Shown piece by piece: positions 8,627 to 16,436 of a stretch of 64,000 nucleotides of DNA (within the stretch, counting starts at the first letter, position 1; every line of letters starts with the position of its first letter). The notes under the pieces are model-generated. The model did no database searches, was not told the origin of the DNA, and was given only the letters and a program-made list of their open reading frames with translations. Source of the stretch: Candidatus Kryptonium thompsonii (GTDB lineage: Bacteria > Bacteroidota > Ignavibacteria > Kryptoniales > Kryptoniaceae); NCBI GenBank assembly GCA_001442925.1, contig LDXX01000006.1, positions 1 through 64,000 on the forward strand. The letters run 5' to 3'. Both the position numbers and the translations under genes were made by a program.

Positions 8627-11407
8627 ATGGAGAAGATTAAAAAGGAAGCGATGAGTGTCACAACTAAAGTTGACACTCACGAAGAGGAAACTTTATCCTT
8701 ATATAAATCTTCGGGAAAAGGTTTAAAGTTTCATAGATTTTTTACGAAACCGGGCGTTCATCCATTTGATGAGATCCAGTGGGAAATAAGAGATGCGGTG
8801 ATAACAAATGAAAGAGGTGAGGTTGTTTTTGAACAAAAAGGGGTTGAGGTGCCCGCTTTCTGGTCGATGCTTGCAACGAATATAGTTGTGTCAAAATATT
8901 TCCATGGTCAAGTTGGCACTCCTGAAAGAGAATACAGTGTTAAACAGTTGATAGAAAGAGTTGCGAGGACTATAACCAATTGGGGGATAAGGGATGGATA
9001 TTTTGCAAGCGATGAGGACGCTGATATTTTTTATAATGAGCTTGCTTATTTGCTCGTGAATCAATATGCTTCTTTTAATTCACCTGTTTGGTTCAATGTT
9101 GGGATTGAGGAGAAACCGCAAGCTTCTGCTTGTTTTATAAATTCAGTTCAGGATACGATGGAGTCAATTCTTGAGCTTGTGAAAACCGAGGGAATGCTTT
9201 TTAAATATGGCTCCGGCACTGGGACGAACTTTTCAACACTTCGTTCATCAAAGGAAAAACTTTCCGGCGGAGGAATTGCAAGCGGTCCAGTTTCATTTAT
9301 GCGTGGGTTTGATGCCTTCGCTGGTGTTATAAAAAGTGGTGGAAAGACCAGAAGAGCAGCAAAAATGGTTATACTTAATGTCGATCATCCTGATATTATT
9401 GATTTCATCAAGTCAAAAGCCGAGGAAGAAAAGAAGGCACATATTTTAATAAAAGCAGGTTATGATCCTGGGTTTAATGTGCCCGGCGGTGCTTACGACT
9501 CTGTTCAATTTCAAAATGCGAATCACTCTGTCAGGGTGACAGATGAATTTATGAAGGCAGTTCTTGAGGATAAAGAGTGGCATACAAGATATGTCACAAC
9601 TGGTGAGATATGCGATACATATAGGGCAAGGGATATAATGCGTATGATAGCTGAAGCAGCGTGGCTTTGTGGAGATCCAGGAATGCAATTTGACACAACG
9701 ATCAATAATTGGCATACATGTCCAAACACTGGTAGAATAAATGCAAGCAATCCATGTTCTGAGTTTATGTTTCTTGATGATACTGCTTGTAATCTTGCTT
9801 CTTTAAATTTGATGAAGTTTAGAAAGGAAGATGGAAGTTTTGATGTTGAGGCGTTTCGCCATGCAGTAGATGTTTTGATAACCGCTCAAGAAATAATAGT
9901 TGATAATGCAAGCTATCCAACGAAAGCAATTGAGAAAAATAGTTACGACTACAGGCCCCTTGGACTTGGGTATGCAAATCTTGGGGCTTTGCTGATGTCA
10001 CTTGGGCTTCCATATGATAGTGAACCAGCACGAGCTTATGCAGCTGTGATAACTGCGATCATGACAGGTGAAGCATATAGGCAATCGGCTTTGATTGCAA
10101 AAGAAATGGGTCCTTTCAGAGGTTATGAACTTAACAGAGAGCCGATGCTTGGTGTGATAAGAAAACATATGTCATATGTGGATAAGATCGATAAAAGCTT
10201 AATTCCCGAGGAGTTATATGAATCCGCTAAAAAAATCTGGTCAGAGACTTATGAACTTGGGCAAAAGTATGGATATAGAAATTCGCAGGTGACAGTTATC
10301 GCACCAACGGGAACAATTGGATTTATGATGGATTGTGATACAACAGGAATTGAGCCGGATATTGCACTTGTTAAGTATAAGAAGCTTGTCGGTGGCGGGT
10401 TTTTGAAAATTGTAAATAACACTGTTCCACTTGCCCTGAAAAAGCTTGGTTATACGGACAAACAGATCGAGGAGATAGTTAATTATATTGATAAAAACGA
10501 CACGATTGAGGGAGCTCCACATTTGAAGCCCGAGCATTTGCCAGTTTTTGATTGTGCGTTCAAACCAGCTAAGGGTAAGAGATTTATCCACTATATGGGT
10601 CATGTTAAGATGATGGCAGCTGTTCAACCATTTATATCTGGGGCTATTTCAAAAACAGTCAACATGCCGAACGATGTGACTGTTGATGATGTTATGCAGT
10701 TGTATATTGATGCGTGGAAGATGGGACTTAAAGCAATAGCAATTTACCGTGATGGTAGCAAAGGAACCCAACCACTCTCCACAAGCATCGATGATGAAAA
10801 GAAAACATCAGCTGGTGAAGAAAAGAAAGTTGAATTTAAACCGGTGCGCCGTCGCCTTCCGGATGAGAGAAATTCAATCACGCATAAATTCAGCGTCGCT
10901 GGTCATGAGGGCTATATAACTGTTGGAATGTATCCAGATGGAACACCTGGGGAAATTTTCATAACGATGAGTAAAGAAGGTTCAACTTTGAGTGGATTGA
11001 TGGATGCCTTCGCAACAGCAATTTCACTTGCGCTTCAGTATGGAGTGCCTTTGAAAGTTCTCGTTGATAAATTTAGCCATATGAGGTTTGAACCAAGTGG
11101 TTTCACAAACAATCCCGAGATACCAATTGCGAAATCAATAATTGACTACATTTTCAGATGGCTTGGTAAAAAGTTTCTGAAGCCAGAGGAACAGCCGAGC
11201 AATGTTGATCACACAGATATTTTAAATGAGATTCATTTATCCCAAGAGAAGGTTGTTTTAAGAAGCGAAACGCTTGAGAAGTATGAAAAGCAAATTTTTG
11301 AAATTCAATCTGATGCTCCACCATGTCCAAGCTGTGGGGCTATAATGCAGAGGTCTGGTTCTTGTTATGTTTGCCCAAATTGCGGTTCAACTAGTGGCTG
11401 TTCGTAA
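8627..11407 (+). CDS. nrdJ: Adenosylcobalamin-dependent (class II) ribonucleotide reductase
   Basis: A 926-residue class II ribonucleotide reductase, which makes deoxyribonucleotides with a B12-derived radical and so works with or without oxygen. Visible motifs are SACFINSVQDTMESILEL near the N-terminus, the active-site loop NPCSEFMFLDDTACNLASLN, the phosphate-binding APTGTIGFMMDCDTTGIEPD, and a C-terminal cysteine-rich tail with CPSCG and CPNCG that carries redox and probably zinc-binding cysteines. The start is fixed by AAAGGAGG eight bases before the ATG. It is bounded by its own promoter and a strong terminator, so it is monocistronic. I saw no B12-box riboswitch in the 204-base leader region. 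Confidence 0.96.
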   Translation: MEKIKKEAMSVTTKVDTHEEETLSLYKSSGKGLKFHRFFTKPGVHPFDEIQWEIRDAVITNERGEVVFEQKGVEVPAFWSMLATNIVVSKYFHGQVGTPEREYSVKQLIERVARTITNWGIRDGYFASDEDADIFYNELAYLLVNQYASFNSPVWFNVGIEEKPQASACFINSVQDTMESILELVKTEGMLFKYGSGTGTNFSTLRSSKEKLSGGGIASGPVSFMRGFDAFAGVIKSGGKTRRAAKMVILNVDHPDIIDFIKSKAEEEKKAHILIKAGYDPGFNVPGGAYDSVQFQNANHSVRVTDEFMKAVLEDKEWHTRYVTTGEICDTYRARDIMRMIAEAAWLCGDPGMQFDTTINNWHTCPNTGRINASNPCSEFMFLDDTACNLASLNLMKFRKEDGSFDVEAFRHAVDVLITAQEIIVDNASYPTKAIEKNSYDYRPLGLGYANLGALLMSLGLPYDSEPARAYAAVITAIMTGEAYRQSALIAKEMGPFRGYELNREPMLGVIRKHMSYVDKIDKSLIPEELYESAKKIWSETYELGQKYGYRNSQVTVIAPTGTIGFMMDCDTTGIEPDIALVKYKKLVGGGFLKIVNNTVPLALKKLGYTDKQIEEIVNYIDKNDTIEGAPHLKPEHLPVFDCAFKPAKGKRFIHYMGHVKMMAAVQPFISGAISKTVNMPNDVTVDDVMQLYIDAWKMGLKAIAIYRDGSKGTQPLSTSIDDEKKTSAGEEKKVEFKPVRRRLPDERNSITHKFSVAGHEGYITVGMYPDGTPGEIFITMSKEGSTLSGLMDAFATAISLALQYGVPLKVLVDKFSHMRFEPSGFTNNPEIPIAKSIIDYIFRWLGKKFLKPEEQPSNVDHTDILNEIHLSQEKVVLRSETLEKYEKQIFEIQSDAPPCPSCGAIMQRSGSCYVCPNCGSTSGCS

Positions 11408-11415
11408 ATCAAATT

Positions 11416-11442
11416 GGGCATCCCCTTGTGGATGCCCTTTTT
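11416..11442 (+). terminator. Rho-independent terminator after nrdJ
   Basis: GGGCATCC pairs with GGATGCCC around a 6-base loop and is followed by TTTTT. Confidence 0.9.
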
Positions 11443-11471
11443 AATTTTTAAATAAAAAAGCACATAGAAAA

Positions 11472-12254
11472 ATGCGAAAGATGATAATTGCTGGAAACTG
11501 GAAGATGAACAAAGATATCAAAGAAACCTTTGATTTTCTCCTTCCTCTGAAAAATAATTTAATTGGGCAAAACTTGAATGTCGAAGTTGTGGTATGCCCA
11601 CCGTTTACATCTCTTTTTATTGCCTCGGATATTTTGAGAGAGACAAATATAAAAATTGGGGCACAAAACATGTTTTATGAAGTTGAGGGGGCATACACAG
11701 GGGAAATTTCACCGAAGATGTTAAAATCGGTAAGGTGTGAATATGTTATCCTCGGGCATTCAGAGCGTAGGAGATATTTTGGTGAGACAGATGAAATTGT
11801 AAATAAAAAGGTTAAAAAAGCAATTGAATTTGGCTTGAAACCAATAGTTTGCGTTGGCGAAACCCTTGAGGAGAGGGAAAATGGGGAAACATTTAAAGTT
11901 CTCGAAAAACAGATAAAGGGAGTTCTTGAAGGTTTAACTTACGAGCAAATGAGAAATGTTGTAATTGCATATGAACCAGTTTGGGCGATTGGAACTGGAA
12001 GAAATGCCACGCCAGACCAAGCGCAGGAAGCGCAAAGATTTATAAGGGAGCTCGTTGCTGGCTTGTTTAATGATGGTATAGCACAGAACTTAACAATTCA
12101 ATATGGTGGTAGTGTCACACCTGAAAATGCTTATTCCCTTCTCTCCCAACCCGATGTCGATGGTGCGCTTGTTGGAGGTGCAAGCTTAAAAGTTGATGCG
12201 TTTTTGAAGATCATAAAAGCAGGTGAAACTGCATCTGTTGAGAAGAAGAATTGA
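11472..12254 (+). CDS. tpiA: Triosephosphate isomerase
   Basis: A 260-residue TIM barrel that interconverts dihydroxyacetone phosphate and glyceraldehyde 3-phosphate in glycolysis and gluconeogenesis. Catalytic residues are in place: Lys11 in NWKMN, His96 in GHSERR and Glu168 in AYEPVWAIGTG. The phosphate-binding end (IQYGGSVTPENA, then VDGALVGGASL) is complete. It starts 30 bases after the nrdJ terminator hairpin and ends two bases from the convergent uspA-like gene. Length and motifs are standard, so identity is certain. Confidence 0.97.
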   Translation: MRKMIIAGNWKMNKDIKETFDFLLPLKNNLIGQNLNVEVVVCPPFTSLFIASDILRETNIKIGAQNMFYEVEGAYTGEISPKMLKSVRCEYVILGHSERRRYFGETDEIVNKKVKKAIEFGLKPIVCVGETLEERENGETFKVLEKQIKGVLEGLTYEQMRNVVIAYEPVWAIGTGRNATPDQAQEAQRFIRELVAGLFNDGIAQNLTIQYGGSVTPENAYSLLSQPDVDGALVGGASLKVDAFLKIIKAGETASVEKKN

Positions 12255-12256
12255 AT

Positions 12257-12706
12257 TTACTTTTGAGGTTGCGGTCTTACTATTAAAACTGGGCATGTGG
12301 ATTTTCTTATCACCTTTTCCGCGGTGCTGCCGAATAATAGATGCTCAACCCCAGTATGTCCATGTGATCCAATCACAATAAGATCAACATTTTCACTTTT
12401 AGCAAATTCGATTATCTCAGTATAGGGTTTTCCAAGTTTCACAAGCCCGCGGACATTATATTTATCTTTTAAAGCATTTACGATTTCATTAACTTTATCT
12501 TCTGATTTTTGTATCAACTCACCCTCGATTGAGGGTATGTTAACTTGACCCATTGTTAAGTCGGCTACAAACATAATTGGTTCGACAACATTTAAAAGAA
12601 TAAGTTCGGCGTTGAATTTTTCTGCAAAGAGTTTTGCATATTCGAGGGCAAAGAGCGAATGCTCTGAAAAATCAATGGGGATGAGAATTTTTTTGATTTC
12701 GTTCAT
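12257..12706 (-). CDS. Universal stress protein, UspA family
   Basis: A 149-residue single-domain Usp of the ATP-binding type. The nucleotide motif G-2x-G-9x-G-S is complete in GSHGHTGVEHLLFGS, and the N-terminus (ILIPIDFSEHS) is characteristic. Such cytoplasmic proteins respond to starvation and stress through unknown partners. It sits two bases downstream of a cyclic-nucleotide-binding protein on the same strand, so the two are almost certainly co-transcribed. This pairing suggests a nucleotide-sensing stress module, which is inference. Confidence 0.93.
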   Translation of the reverse strand: MNEIKKILIPIDFSEHSLFALEYAKLFAEKFNAELILLNVVEPIMFVADLTMGQVNIPSIEGELIQKSEDKVNEIVNALKDKYNVRGLVKLGKPYTEIIEFAKSENVDLIVIGSHGHTGVEHLLFGSTAEKVIRKSTCPVLIVRPQPQK

Positions 12707-12708
12707 TT

Positions 12709-13278
12709 TTATCCCTGGTTTGCTTTCAATTCTTCAATGTTTGATTTTAATGCTTCAATTTCTGCTTTTAGTTGGGTGACTTCCTGATTTGTCCTTCTCA
12801 GTCTTTCTGCGATTATTTCGGCGAGTTTAAGAACAATTTTAATTCCAAGGCGTGGATGTTTTTCAATTATTTCAAAAAGGTCGGGTCTAAAGAAGCCAAT
12901 TATTTGACAATCCGTTCGACAAATCGCTGACGCAGATCGTGGAGATTCATCTATAAGTGCAATTTCACCGAAGAAATCACCATCTTTTAAGATTGCCAAT
13001 TCTTTTTTATTTCCATCTGGATCTGTGTATTGAATCAACACTTCACCTTCTTGAATGATATACATACCAAGGCCTGGGTCTCCTTGATAGAATATATACT
13101 CTCCCGCTTTATATTCCCTCTTGTGAACGATCGATGCAAGTAGTGAAATTTCTTTGGGTTCAAGATGCGAGAAAGCAGGAACATCCTTCAATATAGCTTC
13201 AACGGTTTCATCTTTCTTTTTTCTGCCCCTGAATATATTTGCCCAAAAAATATCTCTTGGTATCATTTTTAAGATCAC
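12709..13278 (-). CDS. Cyclic-nucleotide-binding domain protein with C-terminal coiled coil (no HTH)
   Basis: Up to 189 residues. A cyclic-nucleotide-binding beta-barrel spans about 35-150. It includes GEYIFYQGDPGLGMYIIQEG and the phosphate-binding-cassette-like DFFGEIALIDESPRSASA. The last 30 residues are a heptad-like coiled coil (NQEVTQLKAEIEALKSNIEEL). There is no Crp-type helix-turn-helix, so it is unlikely to bind DNA itself; a sensing or scaffolding role is more likely. The frame begins at GTG 13278, which overlaps the stop of a 20-codon upstream frame as GTGA and favours coupled translation from GTG. An ATG at 13266 is the alternative. Confidence 0.85.
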   Translation of the reverse strand: MILKMIPRDIFWANIFRGRKKKDETVEAILKDVPAFSHLEPKEISLLASIVHKREYKAGEYIFYQGDPGLGMYIIQEGEVLIQYTDPDGNKKELAILKDGDFFGEIALIDESPRSASAICRTDCQIIGFFRPDLFEIIEKHPRLGIKIVLKLAEIIAERLRRTNQEVTQLKAEIEALKSNIEELKANQG

Positions 13279-13337
13279 ATTAACTTTTGTTTTAAATAAA
13301 ATAAAAAACTAAGCTTAAAAAAACAACGGGTAAGCAT
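13275..13337 (-). CDS. Possible 20-residue leader peptide upstream of the cNMP-binding gene
   Basis: ATG at 13337 follows a near-perfect Shine-Dalgarno AAGGAGG (13344-13350) with six-base spacing. The frame runs 20 codons (it begins MLTRCFFKLS) and its TGA overlaps the GTG start of the next gene. The peptide is rich in Phe and Leu with basic residues. The strong ribosome site in an otherwise non-coding leader is the main evidence; translation is not proven. Confidence 0.4.
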   Translation of the reverse strand: MLTRCFFKLSFLFYLKQKLM

Positions 13338-13368
13338 TAAAGACCTCCTTGCCCGGCTGTTGGAATTA

Positions 13369-13385
13369 AAACTTTTGAAAAGTTT
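13369..13385. promoter_or_regulatory. Perfect inverted repeat between divergent transcription units
   Basis: AAACTTTT and AAAAGTTT surround a single G, 29 bases upstream of the -35 of the TonB-receptor promoter and ahead of the leader peptide on the other strand. It could be an operator serving either side. The AT-rich background makes chance possible. Confidence 0.3.
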
Positions 13386-13414
13386 AAAATTAGGCTCAAA
13401 ATAGCCCTACCCTA

Positions 13415-13443
13415 TTGACAAGTTTTAATTTTTTTTATATATT
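13415..13443 (+). promoter_or_regulatory. Probable promoter of the TonB-dependent receptor
   Basis: TTGACA at 13415-13420, a 17-base spacer and TATATT at 13438-13443, 60 bases before the start codon. Confidence 0.65.
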
Positions 13444-13503
13444 CTTCGCAGAAGGCGTTCTTAAAAAAGCGATAAAAAGTAAAATTTAATATGGAGGTAG
13501 ATT

Positions 13504-16350
13504 ATGCTTAAGAGGTTACTTTTTATCTTTTTATTTTTAGTTTTGACGCTTGGAGTTGTATTTGCCGGTGAGACTGGCAAGATTAGGGGTAAAGTAGTTG
13601 ACAAAGAGACAAAAGAGCCATTGCCCGGGGTAAATGTTGTTCTTGTTGGAACTGCGTATGGTGCTGCTACTGATTTGAAAGGCGAATATGTTATTGTTAA
13701 TGTTCCCGTTGGGACATATGATATAAAGGCTTCTTTTGTGGGTTACAGATCGGTTACTATAAAAGGCGTAAGGGTTTTGCCTGACTTTACAACGGAGGTT
13801 AACTTTGAACTCCCAAGTGAGACGATTCAACTTGAAGAGGTTGTTGTAACGGCGGAGAGGAAGTTAATCCAAAAGGATGCTACTTCAACTGTTACCGCTG
13901 TGACCGCGCAAGAGATTCAATCCATCCCTGTTAATTCTTATCAAGAAGTTATGACGCTTGCTCCGGGTGTTGTTCAGGCAAATAATGGTGGGCTTGGTGG
14001 AGGTGATAATGGTATACATGTCAGAGGTGGGAGAACAACCGAAGTTAGCTATGTTGTTGATGGTATAAGAGTTGACGATTTACTTTACGGTGGTTCAGCC
14101 CTTGATGTTTCACGACTTGGAATTGCGTCTGTTTCAATTTTGTCTGGAGCATTTAACGCTGAGTATGGGCAAGCGCAATCGGCTATTGTTAATATTGTAA
14201 CTCAAGAAGGAGGTCCTAAATTTACTGGAAATTTAAGATTTGGGACAGATCAATTTGGGAAACTTGGATGGAAAGATAATGATTGGGGGACTTTTAGAGG
14301 CGAATTTTCATTAAGTGGTCCAGTGATTCCAGGTAAAGATTTTGCGACATTTTTCATAAGTGGTGATAGGGCATTTACAAGAACTTATTTGAATAGGTTT
14401 GCGGGTCCAACTTATAAAACGCCAGGTGGTAGAGTAGTCCAGCATAACTACGAGAATTTGGGATTTTTTGATAATAGAGTTAGGGGTAATGCAAAAGTTG
14501 CATTAAAATTCTTTGAGAACTTGAAGCTTCGTCTTGGCTATGCTATAACAGATAGGAGAAACAAAGGTTACGATCATTACTTTAAGTACCAATATCTTCT
14601 GAAGATGCAAGACCCGAGTTTGCCTGAGTTTCAGGGGACGAATTATAGGACAAGCACTCTTTACACAGCACACTTAACACATGCATTGAGCGGTAATACT
14701 TACTACGAGGTTAAATTTTCGCAGTTTAATACAAGATATAAATTCTACATTTATGAAGAAGAACTAAAGGGTGATTTTTCAAGGATATTTTATACAGTCA
14801 GTGGCAATAATTTATTTGATTCAACCTCGAACTATGAATTTGGAGGTCCTTATAGGGTGACCCTTTGGTTGAAGGATGCTTTAAAGATGGGATTCCCACT
14901 TTATCGTGATTATGTGATCAATGGTGATACAATTAAGAAAGGGACAAAATTAACCCCTGAACTTATTGATAGGTTACGGCAGGCTGGATATGACAGGGTT
15001 GATGTGCTGGCGCTTTCAATGGATGATTATGTTCAGCATTATTTTGTATTAACGAATACACTTTCAGCAAGCTTTGCAAGTCAGATTGATAGGTATAATT
15101 TCATTAAATTCGGTTTTGAGTATAAACAATATTATTTGAGTGATTGGTGGATAAATGGGGTTAATAACTATTGGGATCATCTCGATACGCTCCAACCAGA
15201 GGAAACAAGACATTATGAAACGGCTTATTACAAATTTAGGCCAGTTCAAGCTGCAGCTTATATTCAGGATAAAATTGAAATTGCAGATCTCATCATAAAT
15301 ATTGGAGTTCGTTTTGATTATTTGAACCCAAAGGCTCCTGATGTTTATAAAGTAATTGATTTAAAGGCAACTGATCCAAATGCTGATATTACGAAAGTTG
15401 GAAATGTTAAACCTAAATGGCACATAAGCCCAAGGATTGGATTTTCACATCCGATTTCAGATAGAGCAAAGATTCACTTTGCATATGGGCAGTTTTATCA
15501 GTATCCCGATATGTTTTTCCTTTACAGGAGATTTAACCAAAATAATCCAAACTACCCGTATCCAAATCTTGCTCAAGGATATGAACCGAGAATTGGAAAT
15601 CCAAACTTGAAGCCCGAAACAACGCATGCTTATGAAGTTGGTGCGGATGTGATTTTAAGTGAAGATATCGTCATGAGCATAACTGCTTTTTATAAGGATA
15701 CCTATGACTACATTTCGACAAAGAGATATTTTAGAGATCCGTATACTTACACTCAGATTGTGAACCTCGATTATGCAAATTCAAGAGGTATTGAATTTGC
15801 GTTGAGGAAAAGATTAAGCAATCATTATGCTTTTCAGGTTAATTATACTTATTCAAGGGCGGAAGGAAATGCTGACAATTGGGCTACGCACTTCTGGGAA
15901 GCTTACACTGCATCGGTTACAGGTTATATCCCGCCTAAGAGGACAACCACTCTTGCATGGGACCAACCGCATACGCTTTCATTTATCTTCAATGTTGTCT
16001 ATGATACCTGGGGCTTGAACTTTATTGGTAATTTTGGTAGTGGTCTCCCATATACTCCAACTGATGCGCGCGGGACATATCTTACAGGTGAGATAAACAG
16101 TGGTAGACAGCCTTGGACTGGAAATATTGATGTCAGAGCTTATAAGACATTCAAACTTGGATTTTTGAACGCTACACTTTGGGCTGATATTACAAATCTT
16201 TTGAACAAGAAGAATGTGTTGAATGTCTTTGATGACTCTGGTAGACCTGATTATAGTACGAACCCAGCTATTTCACCTGAGAATAGACATAGACCACACT
16301 GGTTTAGCGCCCCGAGACATGTTGAGGTTGGGATAGAGTTTAACTTTTAG
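13504..16350 (+). CDS. TonB-dependent outer-membrane receptor with N-terminal carboxypeptidase-like domain
   Basis: A 948-residue outer-membrane protein. A signal peptide (about 1-21, ending VVFAGE) is followed by a carboxypeptidase-regulatory-like domain (GKIRGKVVDKETKEPLPGVNVVLVG, quoted only in part by its ends GKIRG and VVLVG). A plug domain contains VHVRGGR-like sequence (IHVRGGRTTEVSYVVDGIRV), then the beta-barrel, which ends in Phe (VEVGIEFNF). Such receptors import large substrates using TonB energy. The substrate cannot be read from sequence. The start has a clear GGAGG site. It heads a group with a large secreted protein and a PorV-like barrel, and a hairpin follows it. Confidence 0.9.
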   Translation: MLKRLLFIFLFLVLTLGVVFAGETGKIRGKVVDKETKEPLPGVNVVLVGTAYGAATDLKGEYVIVNVPVGTYDIKASFVGYRSVTIKGVRVLPDFTTEVNFELPSETIQLEEVVVTAERKLIQKDATSTVTAVTAQEIQSIPVNSYQEVMTLAPGVVQANNGGLGGGDNGIHVRGGRTTEVSYVVDGIRVDDLLYGGSALDVSRLGIASVSILSGAFNAEYGQAQSAIVNIVTQEGGPKFTGNLRFGTDQFGKLGWKDNDWGTFRGEFSLSGPVIPGKDFATFFISGDRAFTRTYLNRFAGPTYKTPGGRVVQHNYENLGFFDNRVRGNAKVALKFFENLKLRLGYAITDRRNKGYDHYFKYQYLLKMQDPSLPEFQGTNYRTSTLYTAHLTHALSGNTYYEVKFSQFNTRYKFYIYEEELKGDFSRIFYTVSGNNLFDSTSNYEFGGPYRVTLWLKDALKMGFPLYRDYVINGDTIKKGTKLTPELIDRLRQAGYDRVDVLALSMDDYVQHYFVLTNTLSASFASQIDRYNFIKFGFEYKQYYLSDWWINGVNNYWDHLDTLQPEETRHYETAYYKFRPVQAAAYIQDKIEIADLIINIGVRFDYLNPKAPDVYKVIDLKATDPNADITKVGNVKPKWHISPRIGFSHPISDRAKIHFAYGQFYQYPDMFFLYRRFNQNNPNYPYPNLAQGYEPRIGNPNLKPETTHAYEVGADVILSEDIVMSITAFYKDTYDYISTKRYFRDPYTYTQIVNLDYANSRGIEFALRKRLSNHYAFQVNYTYSRAEGNADNWATHFWEAYTASVTGYIPPKRTTTLAWDQPHTLSFIFNVVYDTWGLNFIGNFGSGLPYTPTDARGTYLTGEINSGRQPWTGNIDVRAYKTFKLGFLNATLWADITNLLNKKNVLNVFDDSGRPDYSTNPAISPENRHRPHWFSAPRHVEVGIEFNF

Positions 16351-16369
16351 TTTTAAATTTTTTAAGATT

Positions 16370-16393
16370 CCCCCACCACTTAATGTGGTGGGG
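16370..16393 (+). terminator. Hairpin after the TonB receptor gene
   Basis: CCCCACCAC pairs perfectly with GTGGTGGGG around a five-base loop. The following sequence is AT-rich rather than a clean T-run, so it may be a weak terminator or a stem that stabilises or processes the mRNA. Confidence 0.6.
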
Positions 16394-16436
16394 TGTATTA
16401 AATTTTAATTTTTTTAACAAAAACAGGAGGTAGAAA

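Noticed and set aside
10241-10627. 128-codon open frame antisense to nrdJ
   Set aside because: It lies wholly within a conserved gene on the other strand, has no ribosome site and no family resemblance.
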